Translations under genes and position numbers: made by a program
Notes under the pieces: model-generated
Database searches by the model: none
The model's input: only the letters and a program-made list of their open reading frames with translations
Told to the model about the DNA's origin: nothing
In this document: positions 39,082 to 53,814 of the stretch, in pieces
Numbering within the stretch: position 1 is the first letter of the stretch
Layout: every line of letters begins with the position of its first letter
DNA from: Ruania zhangjianzhongii
Lineage (GTDB): Bacteria; Actinomycetota; Actinomycetes; Actinomycetales; Beutenbergiaceae
DNA: 64,000 bases
Direction of reading: 5' to 3'
NCBI RefSeq assembly: GCF_008000995.1
Contig: NZ_CP042828.1
Coordinates: forward strand, 4,082,882-4,146,881

Positions 39082-40614
39082 CTACCGTCGCGGGCAGCGC
39101 TGCAGGATGTCGGCGATCGTCGCCGGGATCGCGTCGAGCAGGTGGTGGGCGCCGATCGGGCCGCCGGCTCCGGCCAGCCGGGCGGCCTGGCCGTGCACCA
39201 GGGCGGCTGCGGCAGCGACCCGGCCGAGCGGGGCGCTCGAGGTGGCGGCCAGCGCCCCGAGCACTCCGGCGAGGACGTCCCCGGATCCTGCTGTGGCCAG
39301 CCACGGTGAGCCGTCCGCCTGGCTGAACACTGCGCCGTCGGGCTGGGCGATCACGGTGACCGGACCCTTGACCAGCACGACAGACTCGGTGAGCTCAGCG
39401 GCACGGACGGCCCAGGCGGCCGGATCTGCCTCGACCGCGGTCCGGTCCACGCGCTCGCCGTAGGCGGTGAGCAGGGTGGCGAGCTCACCGGCGTGCGGGG
39501 TGAGGATGCTGCGGGTGGCGCGCAGCAAGTCCTGCCGGCCCGGGAGAAGCTGGAAGGCGCCGGCGTCCCAGACCACGACCGGAGGCTGGTCCTGCGGGGC
39601 GTGCTCGATGGCCGCGACCACCGCGCCGGCCAGGTTGGCGACCGGCTCCTCGCCGGCAATACCCGGGCCGATCACCAGGGCCTGTACCCGGCCAGCGGCG
39701 GTGACCACCTCGGGGAAGTGGTCCAGCACGCGGCTGGCCACCTCGGGGGCGCCCAGGTAACGGACCATGCCGCAGCCGGTGGCGGTGGCGGCACCGGTGG
39801 TGAGCACACCGGCGCCGGGATAGTCCGGGGAGCCGGCAACCACGCCGAGCACGCCGCGGGTGTACTTGTGGTCAGCGGGCCGGGGCACCGGCCAGTCGGC
39901 GGCCACGTCCGCGCTGTCCAGCCGGGTGACGGCGGCCGGTTGCGCGGCGAAGTCCTGTTCCAGTCCGAGCGGGGCGAGGTGCAGCGTGCCCACCTGGAGT
40001 GCGGCCGGTGGCAGCAGCAGCCCGGCCTTGACCCCGCCCATCGTCACCGTGTGGTCGGCGGTCAGGAGCGGCCCGTCCAGGCGGCCGGTGCCGGCGTCGA
40101 TACCGCTCGGGGTGTCCACGGCGACCACGGTCGGAGAGCCCTCCTGGCGGAGCTCGGTCAGCGCGGTGACCAGGGCGGCGGTCTGGCCGCGCAGCCCGCC
40201 GCGGATGCCGATACCGGCGAGAGCGTCCACCCACACGTGCGCGCGCCGGGCAGCGTCCCGCCAGCCGGGGGCGGCGAGCTGCTCCTCGGTGGTCACCGGG
40301 AGCAGCTGGACGTGGGCGCAGCGCGCGCGGTCCAGCCCGCCGGGGTGCACGTCCTCGCGGGCGAGCAGTGCGGTGACGGCGGCCCCGCGGCGGGCCAGGT
40401 CGGCGGCAGCGTGCAGCCCGTCGCCCCCATTGTTGCCGCCGCCGACGAGCACCAGCACGCGTGCGGCGCGGGCCTTCCGGCCGTCCACGGTGAGGACTTC
40501 GCGCACGGTGTCAGCCACCGCCTGGGCGGCCCAGCGCATCAGCGGACGGCCGGCCGCGAGCGCTGCGGCCTCGGCGCCGCGAACGGCGTCGGCATCGTAA
40601 CCGTGGGCGGTCAT
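39082..40614 (-). CDS. nnr: Bifunctional NAD(P)H-hydrate epimerase / dehydratase
   Basis: The 510-residue repair enzyme has an N-terminal YjeF epimerase domain (VLVLVGGGNNGGDGLHAAADL near residue 55, VDALAGIG, VVAVDTPSGID) and a C-terminal ribokinase-like dehydratase (GVVAGSPDYPGAGVLTTGAA, ILTPHAGELATLL, ATAGSGDVLAGVLGAL with the catalytic Asp). Together they restore NADH and NADPH damaged by hydration. The start is ATG at 40614. It is 5 bp downstream of the acpS stop, the usual actinobacterial order. Confidence 0.96.
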   Translation of the reverse strand: MTAHGYDADAVRGAEAAALAAGRPLMRWAAQAVADTVREVLTVDGRKARAARVLVLVGGGNNGGDGLHAAADLARRGAAVTALLAREDVHPGGLDRARCAHVQLLPVTTEEQLAAPGWRDAARRAHVWVDALAGIGIRGGLRGQTAALVTALTELRQEGSPTVVAVDTPSGIDAGTGRLDGPLLTADHTVTMGGVKAGLLLPPAALQVGTLHLAPLGLEQDFAAQPAAVTRLDSADVAADWPVPRPADHKYTRGVLGVVAGSPDYPGAGVLTTGAATATGCGMVRYLGAPEVASRVLDHFPEVVTAAGRVQALVIGPGIAGEEPVANLAGAVVAAIEHAPQDQPPVVVWDAGAFQLLPGRQDLLRATRSILTPHAGELATLLTAYGERVDRTAVEADPAAWAVRAAELTESVVLVKGPVTVIAQPDGAVFSQADGSPWLATAGSGDVLAGVLGALAATSSAPLGRVAAAAALVHGQAARLAGAGGPIGAHHLLDAIPATIADILQRCPRR

Positions 40615-40619
40615 CGCGG

Positions 40620-40970
40620 TCAGCCTTCAGCGATCGCGACCGCGGAGGCGATCCCGGCATCATGGGAGATGGACAGGTGCCAGCTACGCACCCCGGCCGA
40701 GGCTGCTGCGGCCTGCACGGTGCCGGTCAGCTCCACCACCGGTGGCCCACCGGCCACCCGCCGGACGGTTGCGTCCTGCCAGCGCAGGCCGGCCGGGGCA
40801 CCGAGGGCTTTGGCGATCGCCTCCTTGGCGGCGAACCGAGCGGCTAGGGAGGCGGGTGGCAGCTCGCGCTCCGGTGTGGTGAACAGCCGCTCGCGCAGGC
40901 CGGGAGCGCGCTCCAAGGTGGACACGAACCGGTCCACGTCCACCACATCGATGCCGACTCCGACAATCAT
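40620..40970 (-). CDS. acpS: Holo-[acyl-carrier-protein] synthase
   Basis: A 116-residue phosphopantetheinyl transferase with both family signatures: [13 protein letters not shown] at the N-terminus (metal-binding Asp) and [15 protein letters not shown] near residue 45 (Glu/Lys). [19 protein letters not shown] closes the fold. It moves 4'-phosphopantetheine from CoA onto ACP for fatty-acid synthesis. It lies 12 bp downstream of glmS on the same strand. Confidence 0.95.
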   Translation of the reverse strand: MIVGVGIDVVDVDRFVSTLERAPGLRERLFTTPERELPPASLAARFAAKEAIAKALGAPAGLRWQDATVRRVAGGPPVVELTGTVQAAAASAGVRSWHLSISHDAGIASAVAIAEG

Positions 40971-40982
40971 GCGATCACGCGG

Positions 40983-42839
40983 CTATTCGACGGTGACGGA
41001 CTTGGCGAGGTTGCGCGGCTGGTCTACGTCCAGGCCCTTCGCCCCGGCGAGCGCGCACGCGAAGATCTGCAGCGGTACCACGGTCACCAGCGGCATCATC
41101 AGCGTGGGCGTGCGGGGCACCCGGAACACGACCTCGGCGAACTCGTTCACCGAATCGTCCCCCTCTTCGGCGATCACGAGCGTCCGAGCACCGCGGGCGC
41201 GCACTTCCTGGATATTCGAGACCACCTTGTTGTGCAAGGTGGGCCGCCGCGGGGTCGGCACGATCACGAAGACCGCCCGACCAGGCTCGATCAGCGCGAT
41301 CGGGCCATGCTTGAGCTCCCCGGCGGCGAACCCCTCGGCGTGGATATAGGCGAGCTCCTTGAGCTTCAGTGCACCTTCCAGCGCGACCGGGTAGCCGACG
41401 TGCCGGCCCAGGAACAGCACCGTCGGGGTGTCCTTCATCTCCTCGGCGACGGCGACGACCTCCTCCTCGGCGTCCAGGATCTGCTGGATCTTGCCGGGAA
41501 GCTGGGCCAGCTCGTCGAGGTAGCCGGACACTTCGTCCACGTACTTGTAGCCGCGCAGCTGAGCCAGGTAGAGGCCGAGCAGGTAGCAGGCGGTGATCTG
41601 GGCGAGGAACGCCTTCGTGGAGGCGACAGCGACCTCGGGGCCGGCGTGGGTGTAGAGCACCGCATCCGATTCCCGGGCGATCGTGGAGCCATGGGTGTTC
41701 ACGATGGCGAGGACCTTCGCCCCCTGCTCCCGGGCGTGCCGGATCGCCATGATGGTGTCCATCGTCTCCCCGGACTGGGAGATCGCCACCACCAGGGTCT
41801 TCTCACCGACCACCGGGTCGCGGTAGCGGAACTCGTGTGCGAGCTCGACCTCGACCGGGATACGGCACCAGTGCTCGACGGCGTACTTGGCCACGTGCCC
41901 CGCATAGGCGGCGGTCCCGCAGGCGACGACGATGATCTTGTCGATGCCCCGCAGTACCGACTCGTCCACGCGCAGCTCGTCGAGGACCAGGTTGCCGGCT
42001 TCGTCGTGCCGGCCGAGCAGAGTGTCGGCAACCGCTTTGGGCTGGTCGTGGATCTCCTTGGCCATGAAGGTGTCGTAGCCACCCTTGACGGCGGCGTCGG
42101 CGTTCCAGTCCACGGTGTACCGGCGGCCCTCGACCGGCTCGCCGTCGGCGTCGACGACGCGCACGTCGTCCGCGGTGATCGTCACCACCTGGTCCTGGCC
42201 GATCTCCAGTGCTTCCCGAGTGCCGGAGATGAACGCCGCGACGTCCGAGCCGAGGAAGTTCTCCCCCTCGCCCAGGCCGATCACCAGGGGTGAGTTACGG
42301 CGGGCTCCGACCACGGTGCCGGGCTGATCGGCGTGCAGCGCCAGCAGCGTGAAGGCGCCCTCGAGCCGGCGGGTGGTGGCGAGCATCGCCGCGGTCAGGT
42401 CGCCGGCTTCGGCGTAGTCACGGGCGAGCAGGTGGGCGACCACCTCGGTGTCCGTCTCGGAGACGAGCGTCACCCCCGCCTGGGCCAGCTCGGCCCTGAG
42501 CGCGTGGAAGTTCTCGATGATGCCGTTGTGGATCACGGCCAGACGGCCGCCGTCGGCCAGGTGCGGGTGGGCGTTGATATCGGTCGGCCCACCGTGGGTG
42601 GCCCACCGGGTGTGCCCGATCGCTGCCGTGCCCTCGGGGATCGGGTGCGCCTCCAGCTCAGCCACCAGGTTGGCGAGCTTTCCCGCCTTCTTCGCCGAGG
42701 CGAGTCCCTCAGGTGTGGCGACGGCGACTCCCGCGGAGTCGTACCCGCGGTACTCGAGCCTGCTCAGCCCTTCCATCACGACCTCGAGGGGCCGCGGCCC
42801 GGGCTCTGCTGGCCCGACGTATCCGACGATTCCGCACAT
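40983..42839 (-). CDS. glmS: Glutamine-fructose-6-phosphate aminotransferase (isomerising)
   Basis: The 618-residue enzyme makes glucosamine-6-phosphate from fructose-6-phosphate and glutamine, the first step to UDP-GlcNAc. The N-terminal MCGIVGYVG supplies the catalytic Cys (after Met removal) and [22 protein letters not shown] and HNGIIEN complete the glutaminase. Two SIS domains follow ([24 protein letters not shown]). It ends [15 protein letters not shown], the conserved tail. ATG at 42839 is fixed by the need for Cys at position 2. No glmS ribozyme is visible upstream. Confidence 0.97.
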   Translation of the reverse strand: MCGIVGYVGPAEPGPRPLEVVMEGLSRLEYRGYDSAGVAVATPEGLASAKKAGKLANLVAELEAHPIPEGTAAIGHTRWATHGGPTDINAHPHLADGGRLAVIHNGIIENFHALRAELAQAGVTLVSETDTEVVAHLLARDYAEAGDLTAAMLATTRRLEGAFTLLALHADQPGTVVGARRNSPLVIGLGEGENFLGSDVAAFISGTREALEIGQDQVVTITADDVRVVDADGEPVEGRRYTVDWNADAAVKGGYDTFMAKEIHDQPKAVADTLLGRHDEAGNLVLDELRVDESVLRGIDKIIVVACGTAAYAGHVAKYAVEHWCRIPVEVELAHEFRYRDPVVGEKTLVVAISQSGETMDTIMAIRHAREQGAKVLAIVNTHGSTIARESDAVLYTHAGPEVAVASTKAFLAQITACYLLGLYLAQLRGYKYVDEVSGYLDELAQLPGKIQQILDAEEEVVAVAEEMKDTPTVLFLGRHVGYPVALEGALKLKELAYIHAEGFAAGELKHGPIALIEPGRAVFVIVPTPRRPTLHNKVVSNIQEVRARGARTLVIAEEGDDSVNEFAEVVFRVPRTPTLMMPLVTVVPLQIFACALAGAKGLDVDQPRNLAKSVTVE

Positions 42840-42948
42840 GGTGCCCAGCGTAACCGGCGGGGCTGCCCCTCGTCCGCGCACGGCCGGCTCGGCGGCCAGG
42901 CGCGGGGAGCGCACCCGCCGCCCCGCTCGAGGTGGAAGAGTAGTCCCC

Positions 42949-43965
42949 GTGCTTCCTTCCGATGCTGCATCCTCTGACCGGGCCATGACCGGTAGTTCCA
43001 GCGACCCGGCGCGACCACTGGAGCTCGTCTCAGCGGTCAGCCCGTTCATCGAGTTCGACCGGGACGCCTGGAGCCGGCTGTCCGCCTCCACTCCGCTGCC
43101 GCTGACTGCGGAGGACGTGGAGAACCTGCGCGGTCTGGGGGACCCGATCGACCTGGCCGAGGTGGACACTGGCTACCGGCCGCTCTCGCGTCTGCTCACC
43201 CTGTACGTCGCGGCGTCGCAGCGGCTCCGGGCGACGACGGCCACGTTCCTGTCCGAACGGGCCCACCGCACACCGTTCGTGATCGGCGTGGCCGGCTCGG
43301 TGGCGGTGGGCAAATCCACTGCTGCGCGGGTGCTGCGGGAGATGCTTCGCCGCTGGCCGGAGACCCCCCGGGTGGAGCTGGTCACCACGGACGGCTTCCT
43401 GTACCCGAACGCGGAGCTGCAGCGGCGTGGGCTGATGGAGCGCAAGGGGTTCCCGGAGTCCTACGACCGGCGAGCGCTGCTGGACTTCCTCACCCAGGTC
43501 AAGTCCGGGGCCGAGGTAGCGACCGCCCCGGTGTACTCCCACCTGACCTACGACATCGTGCCGGATCGGCGGATCGAGGTGCACAGCCCAGAGGTGCTGA
43601 TCGTGGAGGGGCTGAACGTTCTCGCGCCGGCGCGAGTGAGTGCCCTGGGCGAGCCCACCCTGGCGGTCAGTGACTTCTTCGACTTCAGCATCTATATCGA
43701 CGCCGCTACCGAGCATGTGCGGCAGTGGTACATCGACCGGTTCCTCGACCTGCGGCAGACGGCGTTCGCCGACGAGCGCTCCTACTTTCACCGGTACGCC
43801 AGCCTGGACGACGACGAGGCCAGGGCGAAGGCGAGCCAGATCTGGGGCTCGATCAACGAACCGAACCTGGTGGAGAACGTGCTGCCCACCCGCGGCCGAG
43901 CCACACTGGTGCTGCGCAAGGAGTCCGACCACCGGCTCAGCCGATTCCTGCTCCGGAAGATCTGA
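42949..43965 (+). CDS. coaA: Type I pantothenate kinase
   Basis: The product is about 338 residues and phosphorylates pantothenate, the first step of CoA synthesis. Visible are [12 protein letters not shown] near the N-terminus, Walker [18 protein letters not shown] near residue 110, [13 protein letters not shown] and [15 protein letters not shown], and [21 protein letters not shown]. All match prokaryotic type I (bacterial PanK-I, CoA-inhibited). GTG at 42949 is used; ATG at 42985, 12 codons later, is also plausible. It is divergent from glmS with a 109-bp gap. Confidence 0.94.
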   Translation: MLPSDAASSDRAMTGSSSDPARPLELVSAVSPFIEFDRDAWSRLSASTPLPLTAEDVENLRGLGDPIDLAEVDTGYRPLSRLLTLYVAASQRLRATTATFLSERAHRTPFVIGVAGSVAVGKSTAARVLREMLRRWPETPRVELVTTDGFLYPNAELQRRGLMERKGFPESYDRRALLDFLTQVKSGAEVATAPVYSHLTYDIVPDRRIEVHSPEVLIVEGLNVLAPARVSALGEPTLAVSDFFDFSIYIDAATEHVRQWYIDRFLDLRQTAFADERSYFHRYASLDDDEARAKASQIWGSINEPNLVENVLPTRGRATLVLRKESDHRLSRFLLRKI

Positions 43966-44002
43966 GTTCGATGAACACCTCGGGGCCAGAGAGGGGCACG
44001 CG

Positions 44003-45502
44003 ATGAGCGAGACCGTAGTGGCCATGACCGCCAGCGGCCGGGTGCGCGGCGAGCAGCGCGAGCGTTCCCTCGCGTTCCGCGGGATCCCCTACGCCGCCCC
44101 GCCGGTGGGTGAGCTGCGGTTCGCCGCACCGGCACCACATCCAGGGTGGGTCGGAGTCCGCGATGCGCTGGCGAACGGGCCGACACCGAGCCTCGGCCCG
44201 ACGACGGATACCTATTCGATCCCGGAGCCGGTGGTGCCGGGGGACGAGGTGCTAAACCTCAATATCTTCACCCCCACGCTCGAGGCGGGTGCCCGGCTGC
44301 CGGTATACGTGTGGATCCACGGTGGTGGTTTCGTGGGCGGCTCGCCCGGTGGGGCATGGTTCGACGGCGACGAGTTCGCCCGCCGAGGTGTGGTCACCGT
44401 GGTGATCACCTACCGGTTGGGCTTCGAGGGGTACGGGGACATCCCCGGCGCACCGGGCAACCGGGCGCTGCGGGACGCGATCGCCGCGCTGGAGTGGGTG
44501 GCGGAGAACATCGCCCACTTCGGCGGCGACTCCGGCCAGGTGACCGTCGGTGGGCAGAGCGCCGGGGGCAGTGCGGTGCTGGCGCTGCTGGTCTCCCCCG
44601 CCGCCCGTGGCCTGTTTCGCCGTGCGGTGTGCCACTCCGGGCCGTTACCGGACATCCCGCAGGCACGGGCGGAGCGGGTGGGGGTGGAGATGGCCCGGGG
44701 CGCTGGACTTCCCGAGCATGATCTGGACTCCTGGCAGCAGGTGCCTCGCGAACACGTGGTCGCCACCGAGCGGGCGCGGGCCGGTGCCGACCTGCTCTCC
44801 GCGGTGCGGGACCTGCACCAGGTGCTGAGTGGCCGGGACCCGATCACCGATTTCGGTCCGGTGATCGATGGTGACCTACTGCCCGAGGATCCGGTGACGG
44901 CGATCGGCTCCGGCGAGAGTGGGCAGGTGCCGCTGCTGCTGGGAGTGACCAGCCACGAGTTCAACCGGGTCACCGCGGTGGTGGAACGTTTCCTCGCCTC
45001 GGGGGTGTCCGCTGCGGTGCTGATGGGGCTCGGGGTGCCACCGGTCCTGGCCCGCGCCTACCCGCGTGCCTATCCGGACTTCTCTCCCGCGGAGCTGCTC
45101 GGCCAGGCGGTGACCGACCGGGTGTTCCGTATCCCCGCCGTGCGGGTGGCACTCGCGCGCGCCGAGGTGCAGGCCCCTACGTGGCTGTGGGACTTCCGCT
45201 GGCGGTCACCGGTGACCGACCGGGCGTTGCATTGCGTGGACCTGCCGTTCGCCTGGCACCGCCTGGGAGTGGACCGGGTAGCGAGGATTGCTGGGGAGGA
45301 CCCGCCAGCGGGGCTCGCTGAGGAGTTCCACGGGGCGGTGGTGGAGTTCATCACGGGCGGTGGTGTGGACTGGCCGAGGGTCACCGTGCAGGAGCCGGCG
45401 GCGAGAGTCTGGGACACACACTCGTGGGTGGGCCGGGACCCGTTCCGGTTCGAGCGAATCGCGCTGGAGCAGCTGGGCCTGGCACGCACCGCCTCGGACT
45501 GA
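44003..45502 (+). CDS. Type B carboxylesterase (alpha/beta hydrolase)
   Basis: A 499-residue cytosolic esterase of the PnbA type: LAFRGIPYAAPPVGELRF near the N-terminus, oxyanion loop VYVWIHGGGFVGGS near residue 105, nucleophile Ser in VTVGGQSAGGSAV near 190, acid residue likely in TSHEFNR near 317, and His in DLPFAWHRLG near 416. Such enzymes hydrolyse simple or aryl esters. ATG at 44003 follows GAGGGGCACGCG. It starts 37 bp after coaA. Confidence 0.9.
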   Translation: MSETVVAMTASGRVRGEQRERSLAFRGIPYAAPPVGELRFAAPAPHPGWVGVRDALANGPTPSLGPTTDTYSIPEPVVPGDEVLNLNIFTPTLEAGARLPVYVWIHGGGFVGGSPGGAWFDGDEFARRGVVTVVITYRLGFEGYGDIPGAPGNRALRDAIAALEWVAENIAHFGGDSGQVTVGGQSAGGSAVLALLVSPAARGLFRRAVCHSGPLPDIPQARAERVGVEMARGAGLPEHDLDSWQQVPREHVVATERARAGADLLSAVRDLHQVLSGRDPITDFGPVIDGDLLPEDPVTAIGSGESGQVPLLLGVTSHEFNRVTAVVERFLASGVSAAVLMGLGVPPVLARAYPRAYPDFSPAELLGQAVTDRVFRIPAVRVALARAEVQAPTWLWDFRWRSPVTDRALHCVDLPFAWHRLGVDRVARIAGEDPPAGLAEEFHGAVVEFITGGGVDWPRVTVQEPAARVWDTHSWVGRDPFRFERIALEQLGLARTASD

Positions 45503-45569
45503 GACCCGCCGGCCCCAGGCACTCAGGCTTCGCAGCTGCGAGCTCCAGGTGCTGCCTGCAGGCCGAGGC

Positions 45570-46244
45570 TCAGGGAGTGTGCTCCAGCTCCTCGTCTGCA
45601 TCCTTGAGGGAGAAGTCGGGCTGCATGGTCTCCTCCGGGGTCAGGCCCTTGCGGCCCAGGACGCGGCGGACGATGAAGTCGACGACGAAGCCGATCGCCA
45701 CCCCGAGCACCACACCGACGAGCACACCGATGAGCGGGTGCTCGTGCAGGAACGCACCGGCGCTCACGCCGAGGAGCACCGAGTAGCCGGCCCACATCAC
45801 CGCGGCGATCCCGGTCACGTAAACGAACCGCCGGTAGGGGTAGCCCACGGCGCCAGCGGTCATGTTCACCGCGACGCGGCCAACCGGGACGTACCGGGCA
45901 GCAAGAATGAACACCGCACCCCGACGTGCGAGCGCATGCTCGGCCCACGCCAGGGTTTTCTGCCCTCGCCTGCTGCGGAAGATCCGGAACCGGTGGATGG
46001 GGAGCTTGGTACCGATCAGGTAGGCGATGTTGTCCCCCACGAAGGCACCGAGTGCTGCCACCAGCGCGATCCAGAGGATGTTCGGCGCTTCACCGCTGAT
46101 CGACAGGCTGGTGAGCGCGATGACCAGGGACTCGCTGGGAATCGGAGGGAAGAAGCCGTCGATGACGCAGCAGGCGAAGAGCACCACGAGCACCCATGGC
46201 GACGCCGCCATGGCCAGAACGGTCTCTACTGCAGTTTCGAACAC
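45570..46244 (-). CDS. DedA family membrane protein
   Basis: A 224-residue protein of the SNARE-associated/VTT fold. It has several membrane segments, the DedA hallmarks FFPPIPSESLVIALTSL near residue 30, GDNIAYLIGTKLPIHRF near 70 and FILAARYVPVGRVAVNMTAG near 110, and a charged C-terminal tail. Family members move lipids such as undecaprenyl phosphate across the membrane. GTG at 46244 follows GAGGAG at five bases; another in-frame GTG two codons upstream overlaps that site. Confidence 0.9.
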   Translation of the reverse strand: MFETAVETVLAMAASPWVLVVLFACCVIDGFFPPIPSESLVIALTSLSISGEAPNILWIALVAALGAFVGDNIAYLIGTKLPIHRFRIFRSRRGQKTLAWAEHALARRGAVFILAARYVPVGRVAVNMTAGAVGYPYRRFVYVTGIAAVMWAGYSVLLGVSAGAFLHEHPLIGVLVGVVLGVAIGFVVDFIVRRVLGRKGLTPEETMQPDFSLKDADEELEHTP

Positions 46245-46617
46245 GTGCACTCCTCGCGTCGGATCCCAGTCTCCCACGCTAGAGACTCAGGTTCTCATCC
46301 GGAATCGGGGATCGCCCTGATCCTCCCCTGAGCCCGCACGGCCCGCGCACGGCGTGGGCACGACATCATCACCGTCCCTCTGAGTTCGGTCATGTCGTTA
46401 GTGCCTTGGATCGCGGACCTGAGGGCGTCGATGATCCGGAATCGGGACCCCTCCGCGGTGGAACGGCCCCGCCACCGTCCGTCGCGAGGAATATCTACCC
46501 CGTCCCCAGCCGTTCCATGGGTAGGTGTAGCCGAGATCTGTGCTCACCACACATGCTCCAGCCGCACCACTGCCTGGTGCTGCACGAGGCACCTTCGACA
46601 CGCTGTAAGGAGAGAAG
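46245..46617. other. Intergenic region between DedA and SDR genes
   Basis: I see no gene. It contains two copies of TCCGGAATCGGG, at about 46298-46309 and 46435-46446, and ends with GGAGAGAAG, the ribosome site for the SDR. No clear -35/-10 pair was found on either strand. Confidence 0.35.
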
Positions 46618-47418
46618 TTGTCACGGTTAGACGGAAAGATCGCCCTGGTCACCGGTGGAGCCAGCGGGATGGGTGTCACCCATGTTCGCCTGCTCGCCGC
46701 GGAGGGCGCCAAGGTGATGATCGCCGACATCGACCGAGAGGGCGGCGAGAAGCTCGCTGCGGAGTTCGGTGCCGAGGTCGCCTTCACCCACCTCGACGTC
46801 ACCTCCGAGGAGTCCTGGAAGGCCGCCGTCGCGGCGACGAGGGAGCAGTTCGGCACCGTCACCGTCCTGGTGAACAACGCCGGGATCTCCGGGGGCGCGG
46901 GGGTCACCGCCGACATGGACCTCAACACCTACTACCGCACGATCGACGTCGACCAGCACGGCACGATGCTGGGGATGCGCGCCACCATCCCGGCTATGGT
47001 CGAGGCTGGCGGCGGATCGATCGTCAATATCTCCTCTCTGGCCGGGATGACCGCAGCGGTTGGCTTCCCGAACATCGCCTATGTCGCGGCCAAGTTCGCG
47101 GTCCGCGGCATGACCAAGGCCGCCGCGATGGAGTACGCCGCGCAGAACGTCCGGGTCAACTCGGTGCACCCCGGTACCGTCACGACCCCGCTGACTGAGG
47201 ACATGCTGACCCAGTACGGTGAGGAGTTCCGCCGTTCCTACACCGACAAGATCCCGATGAAGCGCCTGGCGACGCCGGAGGAGATCTCCCACGCGGTGGT
47301 GTTCCTGGCCTCCGATGAATCCGGCTACATGACCGGAACAGAGATCGTGATCGACGGCGGCCAGCTGGCCGAGCAACTAGCCCGACCGGCTCTCCCCACC
47401 GCGAAACGCCCTTCTTGA
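46618..47418 (+). CDS. Short-chain dehydrogenase/reductase
   Basis: A 266-residue classical SDR: cofactor loop VTGGASGMGVTHVRLLAAEG, VMIADIDREGG (an Asp at this position favours NAD(H)), LVNNAGISGG, IVNISSLAGM with the catalytic Ser, and YVAAKFAVRGMTKA with Tyr and Lys. FLASDESGYMTGTEIVIDGG is the usual C-terminal segment. Close matches by pattern are 3-alpha(20-beta)-hydroxysteroid/glucose dehydrogenase-like SDRs; the substrate is unknown. The start is TTG at 46618 after GGAGAGAAG. Confidence 0.9.
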   Translation: MSRLDGKIALVTGGASGMGVTHVRLLAAEGAKVMIADIDREGGEKLAAEFGAEVAFTHLDVTSEESWKAAVAATREQFGTVTVLVNNAGISGGAGVTADMDLNTYYRTIDVDQHGTMLGMRATIPAMVEAGGGSIVNISSLAGMTAAVGFPNIAYVAAKFAVRGMTKAAAMEYAAQNVRVNSVHPGTVTTPLTEDMLTQYGEEFRRSYTDKIPMKRLATPEEISHAVVFLASDESGYMTGTEIVIDGGQLAEQLARPALPTAKRPS

Positions 47419-47736
47419 GCGGGGCGATACCGACCGCATAGGTCGTACCCTCGTTCGAGCAGGGCGTTCTCGTGTGCCTGGACTGGCTTCTGAGCCCTCG
47501 GTCCTGGGTTCGGTCAACGCGATCGTCGCCGGGTGCAGCCGCCGCAGGTGACGGAGCACCTGGCACAGCCGAGCCCACAGGGGCGGTGATACCCGCCCGC
47601 CAGCAGACTCAGCGATCCAGTCCCGGGTGACGGACCCCGATGCCGCCCGCGAGCCTCACACCTTCCGAGACGCGCGCCGGTGGCGTCTTCACCGAGGTGT
47701 GCGCCCTGAGCCTGGTTGGTTGGGGGGTGGTTAACG
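47419..47736. other. Intergenic region between SDR and rRNA operon terminator
   Basis: No supported gene. Short open frames here have no recognisable homology. The segment separates the plus-strand SDR from the convergent rRNA operon. Confidence 0.4.
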
Positions 47737-47771
47737 CAGTCAAGCCACCCCGGGGTGGGGTGGCTTGACTG
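47737..47771 (-). terminator. rRNA operon terminator
   Basis: CAGTCAAGCCACCCC (47737-47751) pairs perfectly with 47757-47771 around a 5-nt loop, 8 bp beyond the 5S gene. Confidence 0.85.
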
Positions 47772-47779
47772 GAATGGTT

Positions 47780-47897
47780 GTCCGGCGGTGTCCTACTCTC
47801 CCACGACCTCGCGGTCGCAGTACCATCGGCGCTGAGGGGCTTAGCTTCCGGGTTCGGGATGGATCCGGGCGTTTCCCGCCTCGCTATGGCCGCCGTA
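47780..47897 (-). rRNA. rrf: 5S ribosomal RNA
   Basis: On the minus strand the segment begins TTACGGCGGCCATAGCG and ends GAGTAGGACACCGCCGGAC, about 118 nt with the complementary ends (helix I) expected of 5S rRNA. The internal CCCGAACCCGGAAGCTAAG is the usual conserved core. Ends are estimated. Confidence 0.93.
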
Positions 47898-47983
47898 ACT
47901 CTATGGAGATATCAAACCCCGGGGCCCCCGTGTTGACACCGGTGGTGTGGTGGGGGGTGGTGGTTGCCGGTATCTCGGGAACC

Positions 47984-47997
47984 GCACAGTGGACGCG
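47984..47997 (-). ncRNA. 3' arm of pre-23S processing stem
   Basis: GCACAGTGGACGCG here is the exact reverse complement of 51201-51214 on the other side of the 23S gene. In the transcript the two arms form the long-range helix cut by RNase III. Confidence 0.7.
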
Positions 47998-48054
47998 TAG
48001 CAGTGATGACTCTGGGGCACTACCCCCTTGGGGGGTGGTGTGTGTTTAAGTCTT

Positions 48055-53020
<4,966 letters not shown>

Positions 53021-53169
53021 CAAAGCCATAAACACCACACCCAAAATAAAGGCGCAGCATCAACAACCATACGAAAACAAAAACCCTGACCAAACAACCA
53101 CCCCCAAGACGGGATCCCGAAGGCAGCCATTCAACCAATAAAAAACTGGCATCAATCACTACAAACACA

Positions 53170-53185
53170 CTGTTGAGTTCTCAAA
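53170..53185 (-). promoter_or_regulatory. boxA-like antitermination element in the rRNA leader
   Basis: TTTGAGAACTCAACAG on the minus strand in the 16S leader recurs with small changes in the 16S-23S spacer. boxA is bound by NusB/S10 to give antitermination and may nucleate rRNA processing. Confidence 0.6.
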
Positions 53186-53406
53186 CAACGAACACACACC
53201 ATCAAACCCACCCACAACAGGCAAGCCATCCGGGGCAACCGCTCCATCCTACCCGAAGTTCGATCCTCTCCGCGACCGGAGCTGATCGTCCTCCCGACGT
53301 TCCTCGGTGCGCAGCACCGTGTGGTTCGTTTCGGATGGGCTGCCCTGCTGGGATCCGGCCACCAGATCGGTGTCCGTTCCTCCCTCGCTTGGGGCAACGA
53401 GTGATG

Positions 53407-53435
53407 ACATTACGCGTCCCGGGGGTCGGGGTCAA
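53407..53435 (-). promoter_or_regulatory. rRNA operon promoter
   Basis: On the minus strand TTGACC (complement of 53430-53435) and TAATGT (complement of 53407-53412) are 17 bp apart, about 390 bp before 16S. This is the only strong pair I see; further promoters upstream are possible. Confidence 0.65.
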
Positions 53436-53814
53436 ATCCTGCCCCGACCCTCGGACGGCGCTGTCAGGCAGGCCCCCTCGGCCCCTCTGCACCGGCTGTC
53501 AGGCGCTAGATTCCGCGGTTCTCGTGCCGCGCACCGTTGACTCCGCGTGCTCCGAACACCGGACGTCAGGCTCCAGAGCGCCGTGATCCGAGCGCAGTTG
53601 TGGTGCACCACACACTCGGTGGTTGCTGGCCGAAGCGAGGGCGCACCACGGGGACCCACCGTGCGGGTTCGCTGCACCGGCGCATGGCCGGACATCGTCG
53701 GTTTTCAAGCAGTGCTGGTGGTGGGCGGGAGGAGGCACCAACCGTGTGTCCGGTAGGGACAGAATGTCGTGTCTCCGGCAGCGACCGAATGGCCGGCCCG
53801 CAGGGTCAGCCGGC
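53436..53814. other. Intergenic region between glmM and the rRNA promoter
   Basis: No gene was seen; open frames here look non-coding. It may contain additional rRNA promoters or upstream elements, but I could not identify a second -35/-10 pair or a clear terminator after glmM. Confidence 0.35.

Noticed and set aside
42840..42948. glmS ribozyme upstream of glmS
   Set aside because: The gap to coaA is only about 109 bp and shows none of the conserved ribozyme core; the element is mainly found in Firmicutes.
47180..47578. Minus-strand frame downstream of the SDR, considered as a transposase remnant
   Set aside because: No transposase motif (DDE, zinc finger) could be seen in any frame; the matches were only Arg/Pro-rich shadow sequence.
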